Positions 33,708 through 47,255 of a stretch of 64,000 nucleotides of DNA are shown here, piece after piece. The stretch spans positions 2,582,001 to 2,646,000 of the forward strand of contig JARHVA010000592.1 of assembly GCA_037957365.1 (NCBI GenBank). Reading direction: 5' to 3'. Every line of letters starts with the position of its first letter. Within the stretch, counting starts at the first letter, position 1. The DNA comes from Torreya grandis (lineage: Eukaryota > Streptophyta > Pinopsida > Cupressales > Taxaceae). The translations under genes were made by a program, and so were the position numbers. The notes beneath the pieces are model-generated. The model saw only the letters and a program-made list of their open reading frames with translations. It was not told where the DNA came from and did no database searches.

Positions 33708-34900
33708 TTACTGCTTCAAGTATTGTATGTTAACTAGTAGTGGAAAGTACTTGCCTTGGAGATCTTTTAGTCTAAACACATTCTATCCCAAAAGATTAGA
33801 TACTTGGTAAGGGCCAATCCACAAAGGACTCAACTTAGCATGCTAACCCTTTCTCTCATGGGATTTATCCCATAACAATACCAAGTCTTCAACACATAAA
33901 ATATTTACTTGTGATTTCTTGTCAAACCATCTCTTCACAACAACCTAAGATTTAATAAAATTGTGTACAACTTCATCCCATCTATCTTCTAATTGGATTA
34001 AGTATAAAAATCTGTATTGACTTCCTAAATCTACTTTGATATATTATTGTATGAACTAATAAGTGGGTTTCTTGATCTAGATTGGGAAAATTGGTTCTAC
34101 TCCATAGAAAATCAAGAAAGGGGAACTATTCAAGCTCTATGCATGATTTGTTCTGTCAAACGACAGAGTGTATTTGAGCAACACATACCAATTGCCTGGG
34201 CTTTGATCAATTGATTTCTTTATGGAATTTATCAAATTCTTATTTTTTGACTCTACCAAACCATTTCCCTATTGATAATGTTTGAGGATAAATTTAGTGT
34301 AATTTCATTATGATATGCCCATTCAATTAGTTCAGCTGATTAGAATGCAATACCATTGTCATAGACAAGTTACTAAGGATTCCCAACTTGAGCTATACTA
34401 TACTCTTCTATAAATGCAATAACTTCTTCAATTATACTATTCCTTATTCTTTTATCTTTAGTCCACCTTGTGAAATAATCATTGGCAATGGAAATGAACT
34501 TATGACCAACTAATGAGTTGGGATTTATGACTCCAATGAAGTGTAATCCCCGCTAAACAAAGGCGTGTTCCTCAATCACTAGTTATATAAGCATGGGAGC
34601 ATAAATATCTCTTTTATCAAAGATTTGACATGAATTAAAAGTCCTCACATGTGAATAAGCATCCTTGAATAATGTTGGCCAATAATAGCCAATTCTAAGA
34701 ATCATGTGTGTTGTGACATTACTAGAAGGGTGATCACTTCCCAACTTATCATGAAATGAGTTCATCATCTCTTGTGATTCTTCCTTAAATAAACATCTCA
34801 AGTAAATCCCTTCATGATTCTTATGGTAAAACACTCCTCTTTGCAACATATAACACATAGCCTTCAACCTCAGTGCTCTTCTCTACATCCTATCAAAATG
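33708..34900 (-). pseudogene. Ty3/gypsy integrase remnant
   Basis: Minus strand, read right to left. The open segment 34,867-34,583 holds the N-terminal zinc-binding region (GVFYHKNHEG, later FHDKLGSDHPSSNVT and RIGYYWPTLFKDA, then FNSCQIF). The His and Cys pattern of the HHCC finger is partly kept. The catalytic core follows: IANDYFTRWTK with the first Asp (about 34,490) and VYDNGIAF with the second (about 34,360). The C-terminal part reads LVLLWDKS-like, LSPLWIGPYQVSNLLG, VFRLKDLQGKYFPLLVNIQY and ends LKQ-stop at 33,708. In the family this enzyme joins element DNA to the host chromosome. Many stops make it inactive. Confidence 0.8.
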
Positions 34901-35300
34901 GGTTGGTGGATTTACATAAAACAAATAATGGACAATTGAATCATACCATGGACCAAATTAGTCTTCAAATTGATTAACTTCCACAATGGAGATGTTTGGA
35001 TGAACTTATAAAATTAACTTGGACAAACCTTAACCACATATCAATATTATAAGTTTTAATTCGATGTCATATTCCTGAATCTTAATAACCCAATGTCCTC
35101 TTCTTTCACCCAACTCATTATTTCCTATCATTTGCTTGACCATAGGATATGGAACTATGACATGTACTTTATTCTTCAAAATGCAATGATGAATTTTTTT
35201 AATTGTCGTAACCAATGCATGGGACTATTTATATAACATAGGGTACTTCAATTCGACCTCTTTCAAATATGTGCTCATAAAGGTTATGGGGTGCCCTCTA
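34901..35300 (-). pseudogene. Ty3/gypsy RNase H remnant
   Basis: Minus-strand frame at 35,215-35,030 ends LGERRGHWVIKIQEYDIELK, the conserved end of the gypsy RNase H domain, which degrades the RNA of the RNA-DNA hybrid. It lies between the RT and integrase remnants, the normal Pol order. The N-terminal half is too decayed to name active-site residues. Confidence 0.65.
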
Positions 35301-36300
35301 TATTCAAATCATTGCATCAAAACAACTAAAATCATATGATTAGAGGCAAAAGAGTAGAGATATAAAACTTCAAAATAATTTGTACTAACCAACACATGAA
35401 CTTGTATAATTGCATTCTTGATCTCTTGAACCCTTTTAGAATAAGCATCCCATTCTAACTAGAAATAAAATGTCGTAAAAAATTGATTTTCCCAAAAAAT
35501 GATTTCATCCCTTTCCTACTATTTGGTAGATGAATTTTGGAAATAACATTAGCTCACTTTGGGTCAATTGACATGCCTTCCTTGATGATAATGTGGCCTA
35601 AAATATTACCTTGTATTGCATAGAAGATACATTTTTGGGGGTTTAGTGATATGCCAAACCTTCTATAAAATTCAAATACTTTCTCTAGATGACTCAAGTA
35701 ATTTGATCTGCATTTGGAAAATATAGTCAGGTCATCCATTATACTACTATGCACTTATTGATTAGGCCTTTGAAAGTAGTGTCCATAGCTCGTTCAAATG
35801 TTAAACCAACATTAAGAAAACTAAATGAAATTTTATTATAGGTGACCCCCTTCATGGAGAATGCTATTTTAGATTTGTTTGCTTTTTTCACTAAGACCTT
35901 ATTGTAACCTGAGAATCCATCTGGACATGACATCATCTTATAACTATTGACTTGTTGAATGACCTCATCGACTGAAGGTAGGGGATAATTGTATTTATTT
36001 GATGCACGATTGAGATTTATAAAATCTATAGAGAGATGTATTTATCCATTTTTATTTTTCATAGGTATTAAGTTTTCTACCCGATTTGAATGGTGCACAA
36101 GGAAGATAATGCCAACCAATTACATCTTTTGGAATTCTTTCAGGATGAGTGAATCGAAGACTAAATTTATTGCCCTTTTTACTCTTGTTAAAGAGCCTCT
36201 AATTAAGCTTAAATGGAATATTATGGGTCATATCATAAGGGTCAAATACCTTCAAGTAATTGTATCTTCATACTATGATATCTTGATAGTGTAGTAACAT
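35301..36300 (-). pseudogene. Ty3/gypsy reverse transcriptase remnant
   Basis: Minus strand. About 36,060-35,930: KNG.IHLSIDFINLNRAS and NYPLPSVDEVIQQVNSY, the RT motif before the first catalytic Asp. Then DGFSGYNKVLVKK (35,910 on) and FLNVGLTFERAMDTTFKGLI. The catalytic motif reads IMDDLTIFSK (about 35,735) where YMDD or YVDD is expected: Tyr is replaced by Ile but both Asp are kept. Next come FGISLNPQKCIF and GNILGHIIIKEGMSIDP, RT motif 6-7. The order and spacing are normal. Frameshifts separate the blocks, so it is not functional. Role in the family: copies element RNA into DNA. Confidence 0.85.
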
Positions 36301-37479
36301 CTTATTTAACATTTGAATCTCTTCATCACTACATTCAGGTCCAACCACCATGCTTTCAAGCTTGTCTAGAGTTCCCATGTTGATAATCTAAGACTCTTGA
36401 CTCAAATAAGGATACTTTATTTATTTTATATACTATCCAAGTCAAATAATCTCTCTAATGATAACATTACTTTTAGAATATGGTTGTCTTTCACTTGGAG
36501 CACTCCATCAAAACTGTATTGTTGTTCCTCAAACTCAAGTCTTTCTTCTTCTTTAATTAACTATGCATCAAAAGCGTTAGATTTAAATATAAAATCAAGA
36601 ATTTTATTATCATCATCAAAAAATTATAAATTTTTAACAATATCATGCATATAAGGACAAGAAATTAATTTCGCATAACTTTTAGAGGTCAGTTTTGTCT
36701 AATGGCATGAGGTTCATAGCTAAGACATCTAATGAATCAACCATGGCATTTACTGCTCTAAGGATGACTTAAATATCAAAATAATTAAAGTATTTAGTCA
36801 ATTCCTAGGCATAGTATTTGTATTTATTAAAATAAAAAATCTTATACTAAAATTTGTTATGTACCTAGTTGATGACTAATTCAGAATCACTAAAAACTCT
36901 TAATTGTTGATAACCTAATTAAAAAATACATAACCAAGATCAAATATTTATACTCAATCATGATGTTAGTACAAGGAAACTATAATATAAAATCTACAAC
37001 ATGTCTCTTACCATTGGTATAAATTATTACATTACCAACCTTGGATCCTTGCTTAGAGCATGCTTCATCAAAATATAGTGACCACATACTTGAATTTTGA
37101 TATTAATCAAACCTTTTCTTCTTTATTGGTTTGGTTGACAAATAAGTATAGACACCTTCATATATATAAGTAAAATTAACTTGCTTATTGCCTATGTTTT
37201 ACTATGTGATCATAAATTTCATGCATAACTCTCTATCAATTCTAATTTTATTCACCACTCCTCATCATGGGAGCTACATATGGGAAAAACTAGTTGCCAT
37301 GTAGCCATTGAGTGATCTTTATCAATATCTACTTAGTAACATGCCATATGCTTTTGGTATCTCAACAAATTGTATATATACAGCCTATTACACTTTTGGT
37401 TTAGCTTATTACTACATATGGAAATTTAACAACTCTCATACAACCTTGAATTCAGACTTGTCTAACTAAACTACCACTT
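36301..37479 (-). pseudogene. Pol spacer between protease and RT, decayed
   Basis: Minus-strand sequence lying between the protease and RT remnants. Short matches to gypsy Pol style only (for example AYGMLL and LNGYMAT near 37,330-37,290). No domain can be named; stop codons are dense, particularly at 36,650-37,250. Confidence 0.45.
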
Positions 37480-37590
37480 TGACTAATTTTATAGGAACCA
37501 ATCCTAATTTCTTGAAAATACCTATAAACATAACATTAGCTGATGTACCATAATTTATAAGATAATTGTAGAGTTTTTTACCAAAAAATC
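37480..37590 (-). pseudogene. Ty3/gypsy protease remnant
   Basis: Minus strand reads YLINYGTSANVMFIGIFKKL, matching the retropepsin loop (usually LID.GAS.NVMP). The catalytic Asp position reads Asn and the triad is lost. It lies between gag and RT remnants on the same strand. Confidence 0.65.
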
Positions 37591-37699
37591 TGATTTTAAT
37601 CAAGAATAGTGGAGCTTCAGTCCTAGTCTTATGTTTTGCAGCATTGGTATTGGCATGGTTATTTTACTTGGGTTGACTAATCTTTTTTGTAAGAGACTT

Positions 37700-39413
37700 G
37701 AGAAGTAAATCCATTTGTTCAATGATTTATTCTAATTCATGAAGGATTATGTTAGATTTTATCCTTTTCATATCTTATAAAATGTTATAACTAATTTTTC
37801 TAGTGGAGGGATGATTATTGCTTAATTTTGGTGGAGGTAGATCATTTTTGACCTTAGGATTAGGAGGTGTAGCAACATTGTTTGGTGGAGTTGAGGTAAT
37901 CAAAAGCTGATGTGTTCTAATCCTAAGAGTATACTTTCCTCTCTGGTATTGTTGTAAATATTGAATGTCAATGCTATTATCTTCAGGCTCATTATCTTCT
38001 ACATTAGAGAAGTCTAAAGTCTCTAAAACCATGGCTGTATTAAGAGATTTTGATGAACTAGAAGCATATGAAGTAGTTGAAGTATTATGATCATTTGGGA
38101 CAATTTCATATTCTTCAATTTCCTTCTATAGAATGTCAAATGCCAAACAAAACTCAACACCTTCAAGTTATCGATATTGGGTTGTGTTATGCACATGACA
38201 CCAATTGGGCAAGGCAATCTCCATGATATTGATCTTAGGTAATTTATTGGATGAAGACTCATATTTTTACCAACTCTATTGAAGGGTCTGTAATTGTGGT
38301 GGTAAGTAAAATTTGGGGCATAATTTCCACTACTTAAGTTTCCTACTTTTTTTTCAAGTTTATAAAATCATTGCTCAATCTTTGGACCATTGTTTAGATT
38401 GTATCTAACTCAAGTTTGGAAAAATATTGAGGAAAATTCTATGTATTATTCATTATAGCTAGAACTAAATCTTAGTTATAAGATTGAGGCATTGTTTCAT
38501 TACTAATTGTACATATAAATCCTAAATTTTTATTAGTGTCAACATGTTGCAGAGGAAGCTAATTTGTAATTAGAAGAGGTTGTGGCAATGGAACATTTTG
38601 ATTCATAGTTGGGATTAAGTTTAGCACTGGCATGTTTGGGATAACATTAGGAATGAAAGCCAACATTTTTCCTTGTGTATTGAGTTACGTGTTCAATTTT
38701 ATTGAATCTGTATATGCAAAGAAAAAGTCAGTGACAACTGGTTCTCTCCTTAATAAAGTGGCAGTCTAAGGATCTAAAACATTTTTGAACATTTTTAAGG
38801 CTAACTGGGCATTTGGTCTATACAAGTTTGTTACCCTACTATACATATTTTGGAAACATGCATTGAAATTACATATAGGCTCATTGGATTCCATTCTCAT
38901 GAAAGCAAATCGCTGGTATAAGATGCTTAGATCAAGTACCTAACCAAACTGAGCTAAAAATGTGTCATTGAATTGATTCCATCATATGATTGAATTTTTG
39001 GGAATATTAAGGAACCATTCATAAGCCTGATCAAGCAAGGTGAATGTAAATAAACTACAAGCCACATATTCAAGATCAACATTAAGAAACCAGGGAGATG
39101 TTTTATAATATGTGATGTGTTCTTTAGTAGTCCTTTCAATGTTTGGAGTAAAATTTGGAAGATAAGATTCAGGGTTTCAAGGTAAATCATGCATGTCACC
39201 CAAAACATTTATAGCTAATATAACTAGCCAGATTGTATCCATTTGGATTGATATATTGGTGACAGATTGTGGGGATGGTGTGGTTCAATAAACCAATCTT
39301 TTGGATCTATCTCGATCAGATCTAAGATGTCTATGAGCTTGAAGAGGAGAAACAACTAATCTTTTATGACCCAACTTGACTCTAGATCATGTGATCCTTG
39401 AAGAAGACTCCAT
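37700..39413 (-). pseudogene. Ty3/gypsy gag remnant
   Basis: Starts at a plausible ATG (39,413, MESSSRIT), about 170 bp inside LTR R. A capsid-type region follows at 39,200-38,700: PESYLPNFTPNIERTTKEHI, YYKTSPGFL-like, LDQAYEWFLNIPKNS, WNQFNDTFLAQF and LYQRFAFMRMESNEPICNFN. Near 38,230-38,120 comes a C/H-containing segment (HVHNTTQYR, then EFCLAF), then an acidic and Pro-rich stretch (38,032-37,775, with LDFSNVEDNEPEDN and TPPNNVATPPNPKVKNDLPP). Role in the family: particle protein. At least five stops or frameshifts. It runs in the same direction as the pol remnants to its left, so gag to integrase order is complete across 33.7-39.4 kb. Confidence 0.8.
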
Positions 39414-39586
39414 AATGATAAACACTAATATCCATTAGTATGGGTTTTAAACACACAAAAGATGGAAAAACATATGGATGAACTACTGATCTATAATCAA
39501 TGACAATATCATATTATCTAGAGGTTTAAGATCAGAAAGACCACAAGATAGGAAATATGGCACTTGGCCCTCCTAACGCTAATTTC

Positions 39587-39859
39587 TATTAAGCTAAAAT
39601 TATGACCCACTCAAAGACAATTATTGAATTAACTATTATGAATAGATAAGAGAAACTTACATCACATGGGATAAATATTCCCCTCATTTTTAGGACCTAC
39701 TGGTGATCCAAGGGCCAAAAAACTCCAAATGATATAACATGGATAAGCTATGATTATTTCCATTGAAGGTTCAAATGGTTTCCTCAAAGGTATTTAGGCT
39801 CTCACTATTGTTTATTTTACAAAATGTGTTATTTACAATGTAATGGTAGCTCATTATTC

Positions 39860-39938
<79 letters not shown>

Positions 39939-42900
39939 GGGTAAAAAAGAGGTAAATCCATTAACTAAGATAGGTCTTCCAATACTCAAAAATTATATTA
40001 ATGTGGGATGCAATAAAATCACTAGGCATCAAGTCTATGTATTGCACAAAATAGAACACCACAATAAGTAAGACTCCAAATAAAATTGTATGAATATGAA
40101 ATCTAGAACTCTATTAAAAAGAAAGATAATACATAAGCTTGCATCTATTTGCATACCATGGCTAATATAAAGCTAAAAAATAACTAGAATGAGATCTCAA
40201 ATCCAATTCAATTAGCTAATTCACAATCTAACTGTATATTTAATTTCACACCAACAAAATCACAAACTTATTTTCATAGATTACTTCTCAAATCAAGATC
40301 TTTGGTAATCAGCTAAGATAAAATAATGAGTAAATCTAAGTGAAATCCTAGATCAATCTCAAAAGTGTTTTGGTACTCAAATGCATCGACCCCTTTACAA
40401 TGGCAAGCGATGCTACTATTATATATAATGTCTAGTTAGTTAATTGATTGTGATGGAAAACTAATATTAAATACTCTTGATACAAACAATAAATGAATCA
40501 TTGATCATAGTTAAATTTCATGTGATAACACATTAAGAAATAAAAATATAAGGCTAATCTAGTCATGGCATAATTTACTTAGTGTAACAACCTCTTGGAT
40601 GAGAAGGATACAATCTCCAATGCACTCAAGATCCCACAACCCAATAAACTTATTAGCAATTTTCCATCAGCTGATTATCGGTCCAAAAATTAAGCGACAC
40701 CTCATCACAAGCCATCAATGATAGAGTTCTTGGTTCATGCATTAGCTATGTCCATTCCTAATTTATTACATTTATCTTTATGGAAGTATAATTATTTATT
40801 AAATGCTAGTGACATGATAATATTGGAACAATGCATTCTTCTAATTTATAAATATTTGAGCACTTGTTATGAACATTTTATAGATTATTTCTAACATGGC
40901 TTTGGTTCATGTTTTATATTGCCCATGATGCGGAGGAGCAAAATATAGTATAATCTCTTCTAAATTTACAACACATCTCTATTGCAACATGCAATTAAAA
41001 TCTTGAAAATATCCTCTATACTTTTGATTTTGCTCTCTAGGAGTAATTCATGTACTATGAACAAATTTCACTTGATTGTTATTGATTTTTTTTGCTACAT
41101 CAAGTTTCACCAGTCATTTTACCTTCTATTCACTATGATTATTATTTGAAAACTTCACTACAATCTCTTCTAATGGATTTTAGGCTATGACGACTGCTTG
41201 AAATCTTCATATTCATGTTGTGACACTTTATGGCTCAGTCCATTTATGCCCCCTTTTTTGCCATCCATTTTCATTAATAGTCAAACTCTAAACTTGCATT
41301 TTCCCTTATTTTAGTCTTCACCCTGACCATCAAATTTAGGTTCTCTGTTTGCCTACTTGGTCATCCATGTGTCCATTATACATTAATTTATTATCATTTA
41401 TCAAACTTTTGGTCCTTATATATGGCATAGGATACTTTTATTTATTTATCACTCTCTCTAAGAGCTAAATGCACAGGATGCCACCACATGGAAAAAAACA
41501 TCAGTCTTTGGGGTTTAGAGGTCATTAGGCATAGGTAATTATCCAAAGCTACTCAAGGCTCCCAAAAATCTGACTTTTCATGATGCAACCACATGTAATT
41601 TCAAAATTTAGGAGTCTTGGCGACAATCAACTTGCACTATATCTTCCCTAGGATCCAAGTTTATGAGATGTGATTATGTGTCACATTCTTGAAACTTTAA
41701 GTGGAAGATCTTGTAGATTCTGACTATCAAACTACTCATGGCTCTTCCCTTGCTCCACATTTATCACCTGTCTTATTGACTCTTGCCACTTAGAATTTTG
41801 ACTACCACTTAGTATTCTACCTTCTTTCCACACGGTGATTTGAATGTCTAATATTTGCAAATGTGGATGCCAATATGCTTTGGGGGCACTTCATGAACTA
41901 TGTATTCTACCTTCTACTATCCTAGGTACCCATGATGTGACTATGTGTCATAGTTATAAAATATAAGGAGGTATGATATCGTATAATATTAATCTTCCTC
42001 TCCCAAAATTTTAATGCCTAGGATTGTGACACTTATCATAATATCAACTATTTGGGATAGGGTTAACTTTAGAAATGTATACTAGAAATTGTCAAGTCTT
42101 GAGTGTCTCAGATTGCTCCACATGAACTACCTACAACTCTCTAGGAGACCTTCAACTATAGAAATGTGCATTATGAGTTTATGAGATCTCAACAAGTGGC
42201 ATAGATTGATGGCTCATAATATTTGATAATTTTTATGGATAAATACAAATAAAAATTCAACTTGGGAAACCATTAGTAAGTTAGTTGATAAAATGCATAA
42301 ACAAAATTTGATCTTAATGAAAACTTGACCAAATAAGCACTAATTTGAGTGGAATAAATTACTTTAACAATCAAATGAACATTTAAAAGTGAAAAAATGA
42401 TATTTTAGATTAAAATATGAATTATATATGTACAAATCATGATCATAATACAATCAAGAAGTTTGATAATGAAGTCCAAGGTAAATTTTCCAAAATAAGA
42501 CCACTTGAACAAATGAAAAATATGACAAACCAAATCCTTGACTTTAAAATCAAATATTTCTAGCTAGGACAATGAAAAATAAAATGATCATACAAAAATT
42601 CATATTTTACTTGAATTTTAAAATTATATAAATTATATAGCTTGATGATGACTTAAAACTTGAATCACTTTAGAAAATTCAAAAGGTCAGTTTCTGTTGC
42701 TTGAACTCTTGATAAGTATTCTCTAATTATTATGAATGAAGGATCAAGTGAAGCTATGCCAAAGTTATCAAAAAATTATGGATCATGAGTTAGGTACTAA
42801 AAATGGAACCTAATCTTTTCATTTTGCATGACACTCATAAATGAAGTCATACCAGTATGCAAGAACCTAAAAAGAAAACAACTGTGTTGAAACAAGAGGG

Positions 42901-42943
42901 CCCCCATATGAAAATTTGAGTATGGGGCATGCTGGACCCAAAA
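39587..42943 (+). mobile_element. LTR R, full-length copy (3.36 kb)
   Basis: Direct repeat of LTR L, bounded at the left by tattaagc (decayed TGTTAGGC) and at the right by ggacccaaaa (decayed GGACCCAACA), with target duplication AAAGT beyond. It holds a (TA)n(GA)n microsatellite and a 2.2-kb central part (39,670-41,830) absent from LTR L. No open frames of note. The first minus-strand bases inside it, toward gag, read ttagcgttaggagggcc, which could be a primer site for the minus-strand gag-pol; I cannot match it to a tRNA. Confidence 0.75.
39861..39934 (+). repeat. (TA)n(GA)n compound microsatellite
   Basis: About 22 TA units (39,861-39,904) run into about 15 GA units (39,905-39,934). Long, uninterrupted arrays like this are usually variable. 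Confidence 0.95.
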
Positions 42944-42948
42944 AAAGT
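42944..42948. other. Right target-site duplication AAAGT
   Basis: aaagt after LTR R, identical to 31,248-31,252. It shows that LTR L and LTR R were the two ends of one integration event. Confidence 0.75.
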
Positions 42949-45900
42949 GTGATAATAATATCCTAATGTGAAAAATGATCAAAATGTATGAAAACATGAT
43001 AAAAGAGTTGCAACTACATTACTTATACCAAAATTAGGTGTGTACATAATTCTTCACTTTAATGTACATGTGTGTATATACATTAAAGTAAAACAAACAA
43101 ATGTGCATACTATTTTTTCTTAGTCACATCAATACCTATAATTTCTGATCGAAGTTAGTTCTTGATATGAAAGTGATCTAATATTTTAAAGGAAGACATA
43201 TATTTATTTTTATAGTAGTTATTTTGGTCTGTTTGATTTATTATGGGTCTATTTAGTGCATTGGTAGGTCTTTCAAACTACAAAAGATTCCTATAAATAC
43301 ATAGTTGTTAGGAGACATTTGGGATAAGCATTCTGACATTACAAGAGATATACAAAATTACATATTGATTTTATTGAATCATTAGAGCCACATCTAAAGC
43401 ATTGAAGGTTAAAATTGCATTTTTGCATGCTTATACCAAGGTTAAAATAAGAGAAAGAGCATTTAAGTTTTCATTCACCATTACACAAAAAAAAATTAGT
43501 GTAATAAATACATTTGAGTTTAATCCATCTTTTGAGAAGTGGTAATGTAGTGTAACACTTGATTGATCAATGGGTATTAACTAAAGTTAGTACAACTCAA
43601 TCCTTTTTGCCTAATTATCCCCATTTGATGTCCTAAGTGTTTTTACAGGAAACTAGAATTTGAAATTTTAGGTGCATGCATGTGTGTTTGAAAGAATCAA
43701 AAGGTAGAAAAGGGAATTTTTGATGTAGGAAATGCATCATAAAAAAAATCAGAAGCTTGCACTTATAGGGTTAAAAATGACTGCTATAGGTCCATATCGA
43801 TAGTTGATCCTATCTACTAATAGTTAATATCAACTAGAATAAAGACAAGACTAAATTTTATAAATGAGTATAATACAATTCCTTTTACACATCATCATTA
43901 TAGAAAACAAGATCGTGCAAACTAGGGAAGTGTGATAAATAGGCTAAGTTTCTATCTATCCCTTTGTACGTGTTTATTGCGATATTTGAAATGGCATATT
44001 GGAAGCATAGTTGTAGATTTATATTTTTTGTATATCATACACATCTATAGTTAGATTTTAATTCTATTAGTTTCTATCTAATTTAAGGGTTACTATTTAT
44101 TTAATCCAAATTTAGATAAAACACTCTATTTGCATTGAAAAAATTATTTAATCATCTTGTTTGCATTCATACATTAAAAATCTCAAAGAATAAGTAGATT
44201 TCACATTAAATCAAATATAGTTAGGTAAAATTTCCATTTAGTTATAGTCAATTAAAAAACCCTCAACTTTTAGTTTTTCAAAGCATACAAAATTACACAC
44301 ATAAATACAAATAGATAACATGCATACATAAAACTAGATAACCAAAAATAAAGCTTGCATCTAATTTATTTTTAATTCCTTGCATGATAAAAGAAGTAAT
44401 TATAATTTATAGATAATAATCATATATCAAAATATGTTAAAATTTATATCAAACTTAGTTTCATGTAAAGCTCATACAATAATCAAAAACAAAAAAAAAT
44501 GAATATTAGCTTATATATATGAACTAGATCTTGAAATTTAGAAATTACATTGTATATACAAAATTTGAGTTATGGATCTAGTTTTATATTTTCATATTCA
44601 AGACTCAAAGTGTATATTATCTTTATTTTTCATTCACATTTAAAACATTAAAACAAAACATTCATTTTAGCACACATTGGCAAATTTATGCATCTTAAAA
44701 TTAGGGGAAAAGACCAAAATCACCACTTGAATTGATTAATTGCAATATTCAAATTTCAATAAAAGAACAAAATATAAAATCTTTCATTTCCTTTTGCTTT
44801 TAGTATTTCAATTTAGCAATAGTGTGGTTTTACTTTATTTTTTAAAGTCATGTTAAATACAAAACAAGCTCAACCAAAGCCTTGTTAAAATGAAAACAAG
44901 CTTAAACCTTGATAAAAAATAACATATAAATTTAAAATTAGAAAGTAAAGATTTCATAAATAAAATAAAATAAAATAAATCTAACACCCCTCGAAGCTTC
45001 CAAACAAACACTGCCTCACTCTTGGATGACACTTTTAGAATAAACTCATCTAAACAGAGTAAGATCATTTCCTAGAGTGCCCACCCCCATACTAGAGAAC
45101 AACATCCAAAGTGATATAAAATCATAACTTAAGATATAAGTATTATAATCCACTCATCTCCCCAACCTGATTATCAATGAAATAAATGCTCTTAATGATC
45201 AAGCCCATCTAGTAGAAGCCCAAATAGAAAGGCCAGTCTATACTCTATCCCGTCAAGTGAATAACTTGAAAATATGATTATTTATTTATTATCCTTAGGT
45301 ATAGACTTGTCATATATCATTATATTTTTGGATGACATTTTATGAGAAAACCCAACCCAACAAAGCAAGCCAAATCCAAAGAGTCCTTCAACTTAACATT
45401 GTCTAATTGTTAGAGCCTAATTTAGATCATGATTTTTGATCTCTTGTCCTTGTCTATTATGAAGGTTATTAAAATTTTATCAAATCCCAATCCACTAATT
45501 TAAACAATTGACATAATGAGGTGAACTATTTTTATGTCACCACAAGCATCATATTCCACTTATTGCTCAAAACCCTACTCCCATAGTTCAACCTAACCGA
45601 CCAGCTCTTCCAATCTAAGTCCCTCAATTAAAGTGGCCTAATCAACCAAACATACATAATACTCATCTGATTATCTTTTTATCTACTATCTTAGACATAC
45701 ATTGAGAAGTTGAGCGTGTGAAGGTTAACATGGTAATTTCCACATGCAATAATTATAGTGAACCTGACATGAATGGCATCTCCTTTTATGTAATCTTTTT
45801 TTCCTTTTTTATTTCATCCCTCTCTCCTCTTCCATTTATTCCTCAAATATGTTTGGATAAGATTTTGAGAGGAATTTTTACCTCAAAGCTTATATAAGGA

Positions 45901-47236
45901 GAATTCAACCTCTAGGTGAAACCTCTTTCTTTAGTTAGAAAAATAACTCCACCCAAAACATGGAGAACCAATTTCAAAACTCTTCATATTCTATCTTAGA
46001 AATGAAGTCTTGGGTAGTGATTTAATAATTACATGGTCCTTTTTAAACAAATAGAAACTACCACGACACAAAAAATATACCCTCACTACTAGAGGTGCGA
46101 GCTACCCCCAAATTACAACTACACCTTGCATAATTTTACAAATCCATGCTACCAAAAGTATGATGAGATTTGATCAATATGATAAAAGAATATATTTATA
46201 GAGGATGGGATGAGTAGATTAAAATTACCCCCACCTCCTTGAACATTAACCAAAACAATTTCATAACTCTCAGTGAACCCATGATGACTCTTGTCAGCAC
46301 TAGGATTTCACACCATAATATTTGTGCTAGCCTAGGTCTTAGGTCCCTTTCTTATTTATCCCTATTTTAACTCATGCAAATACCTAATTACCCTTTTACC
46401 ATTTACCTTGTGTAATTAAATTTTATTAATTACCTTCCCTTAAGTAAATGAATTTAATTAGTTACCCATGGGAAAGTTTAATTAAATCTACCCAAAATAT
46501 AATACAAGGTAGATTGTTTTGACCACCCTTAACCCCCTCTATATCCCAAAATTCCTTAAATAACTTAGAGATTAAATTAAATTCTCAATTGGATTGTTTG
46601 AATATCTTGGGTAAGTTTAGCCAACAATCATTGGTGATCCCCATAATCAACATCAATTTTGTTGAATCAGTGTCAATTTAACCGCAGCCTCCCCTAAGCC
46701 AAAGCACTGATTTCTTGCACTTTTGATTGCATCATAAGGCTAAATTTTTTTATCTAGAGTATTATTTAATGAATTATTCATTCCTAGGAAGCTTTGAAAC
46801 CGACATCAACTCATTCACTTCAATAAAAAATTAAGAATCATACTATCAAATGTATAGTTTGTAAAAGGCTGAAAGCATTAAAAATGTTAGTTTTTCATTT
46901 ATTTTAGCAATTCATTCTATACTTTATTTTATCAGTATGTTATTTTACATTTATTTTTATGTTTATTTTATCCATGTAATCTATGCTAGAATATATTTAG
47001 CTAGCCTGAGACATCTTCAAACCACCTTAAATTTCATTAAGACCATATTTTAAAACCCTATCCTGAGCGTTTTGTCTGTATTTACAAAATCGATGTTAAT
47101 TCCCTAAATCAACATCAATCCTACAATTCAACATCCATATATATCAAAAATCCATTATATTTTTACTTAAATCCCTTTTAGTTAGTAATCTGATTTACAT
47201 CTGAGATCATTGTTTCTTAAAGCTATGGATTTATTG
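42949..47236 (+). other. No gene; probably holds the 5' LTR of the 47-51 kb element
   Basis: AT-rich, without recognisable coding sequence. It contains an 11-bp stem, 12-nt loop hairpin at 43,056-43,089 (actttaatgta and complement) and a TATA-like tatataagg at 45,891-45,899. The right end carries the primer site at 47,237, so the last kilobase or more should be LTR. Its left end cannot be set because no second copy is in the window. Around 46,640-47,130 the phrase 'aatcaacatcaat' recurs three times. Confidence 0.4.
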
Positions 47237-47255
47237 TAGATGACTCTTCTTGGAA
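47237..47255 (+). promoter_or_regulatory. Candidate primer-binding site upstream of plus-strand gag
   Basis: tagatgactcttcttggaa matches the site beside LTR B (tggtgactcttactgggag) at about 14 of 19 positions and points toward the gag remnant downstream. Confidence 0.45.
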
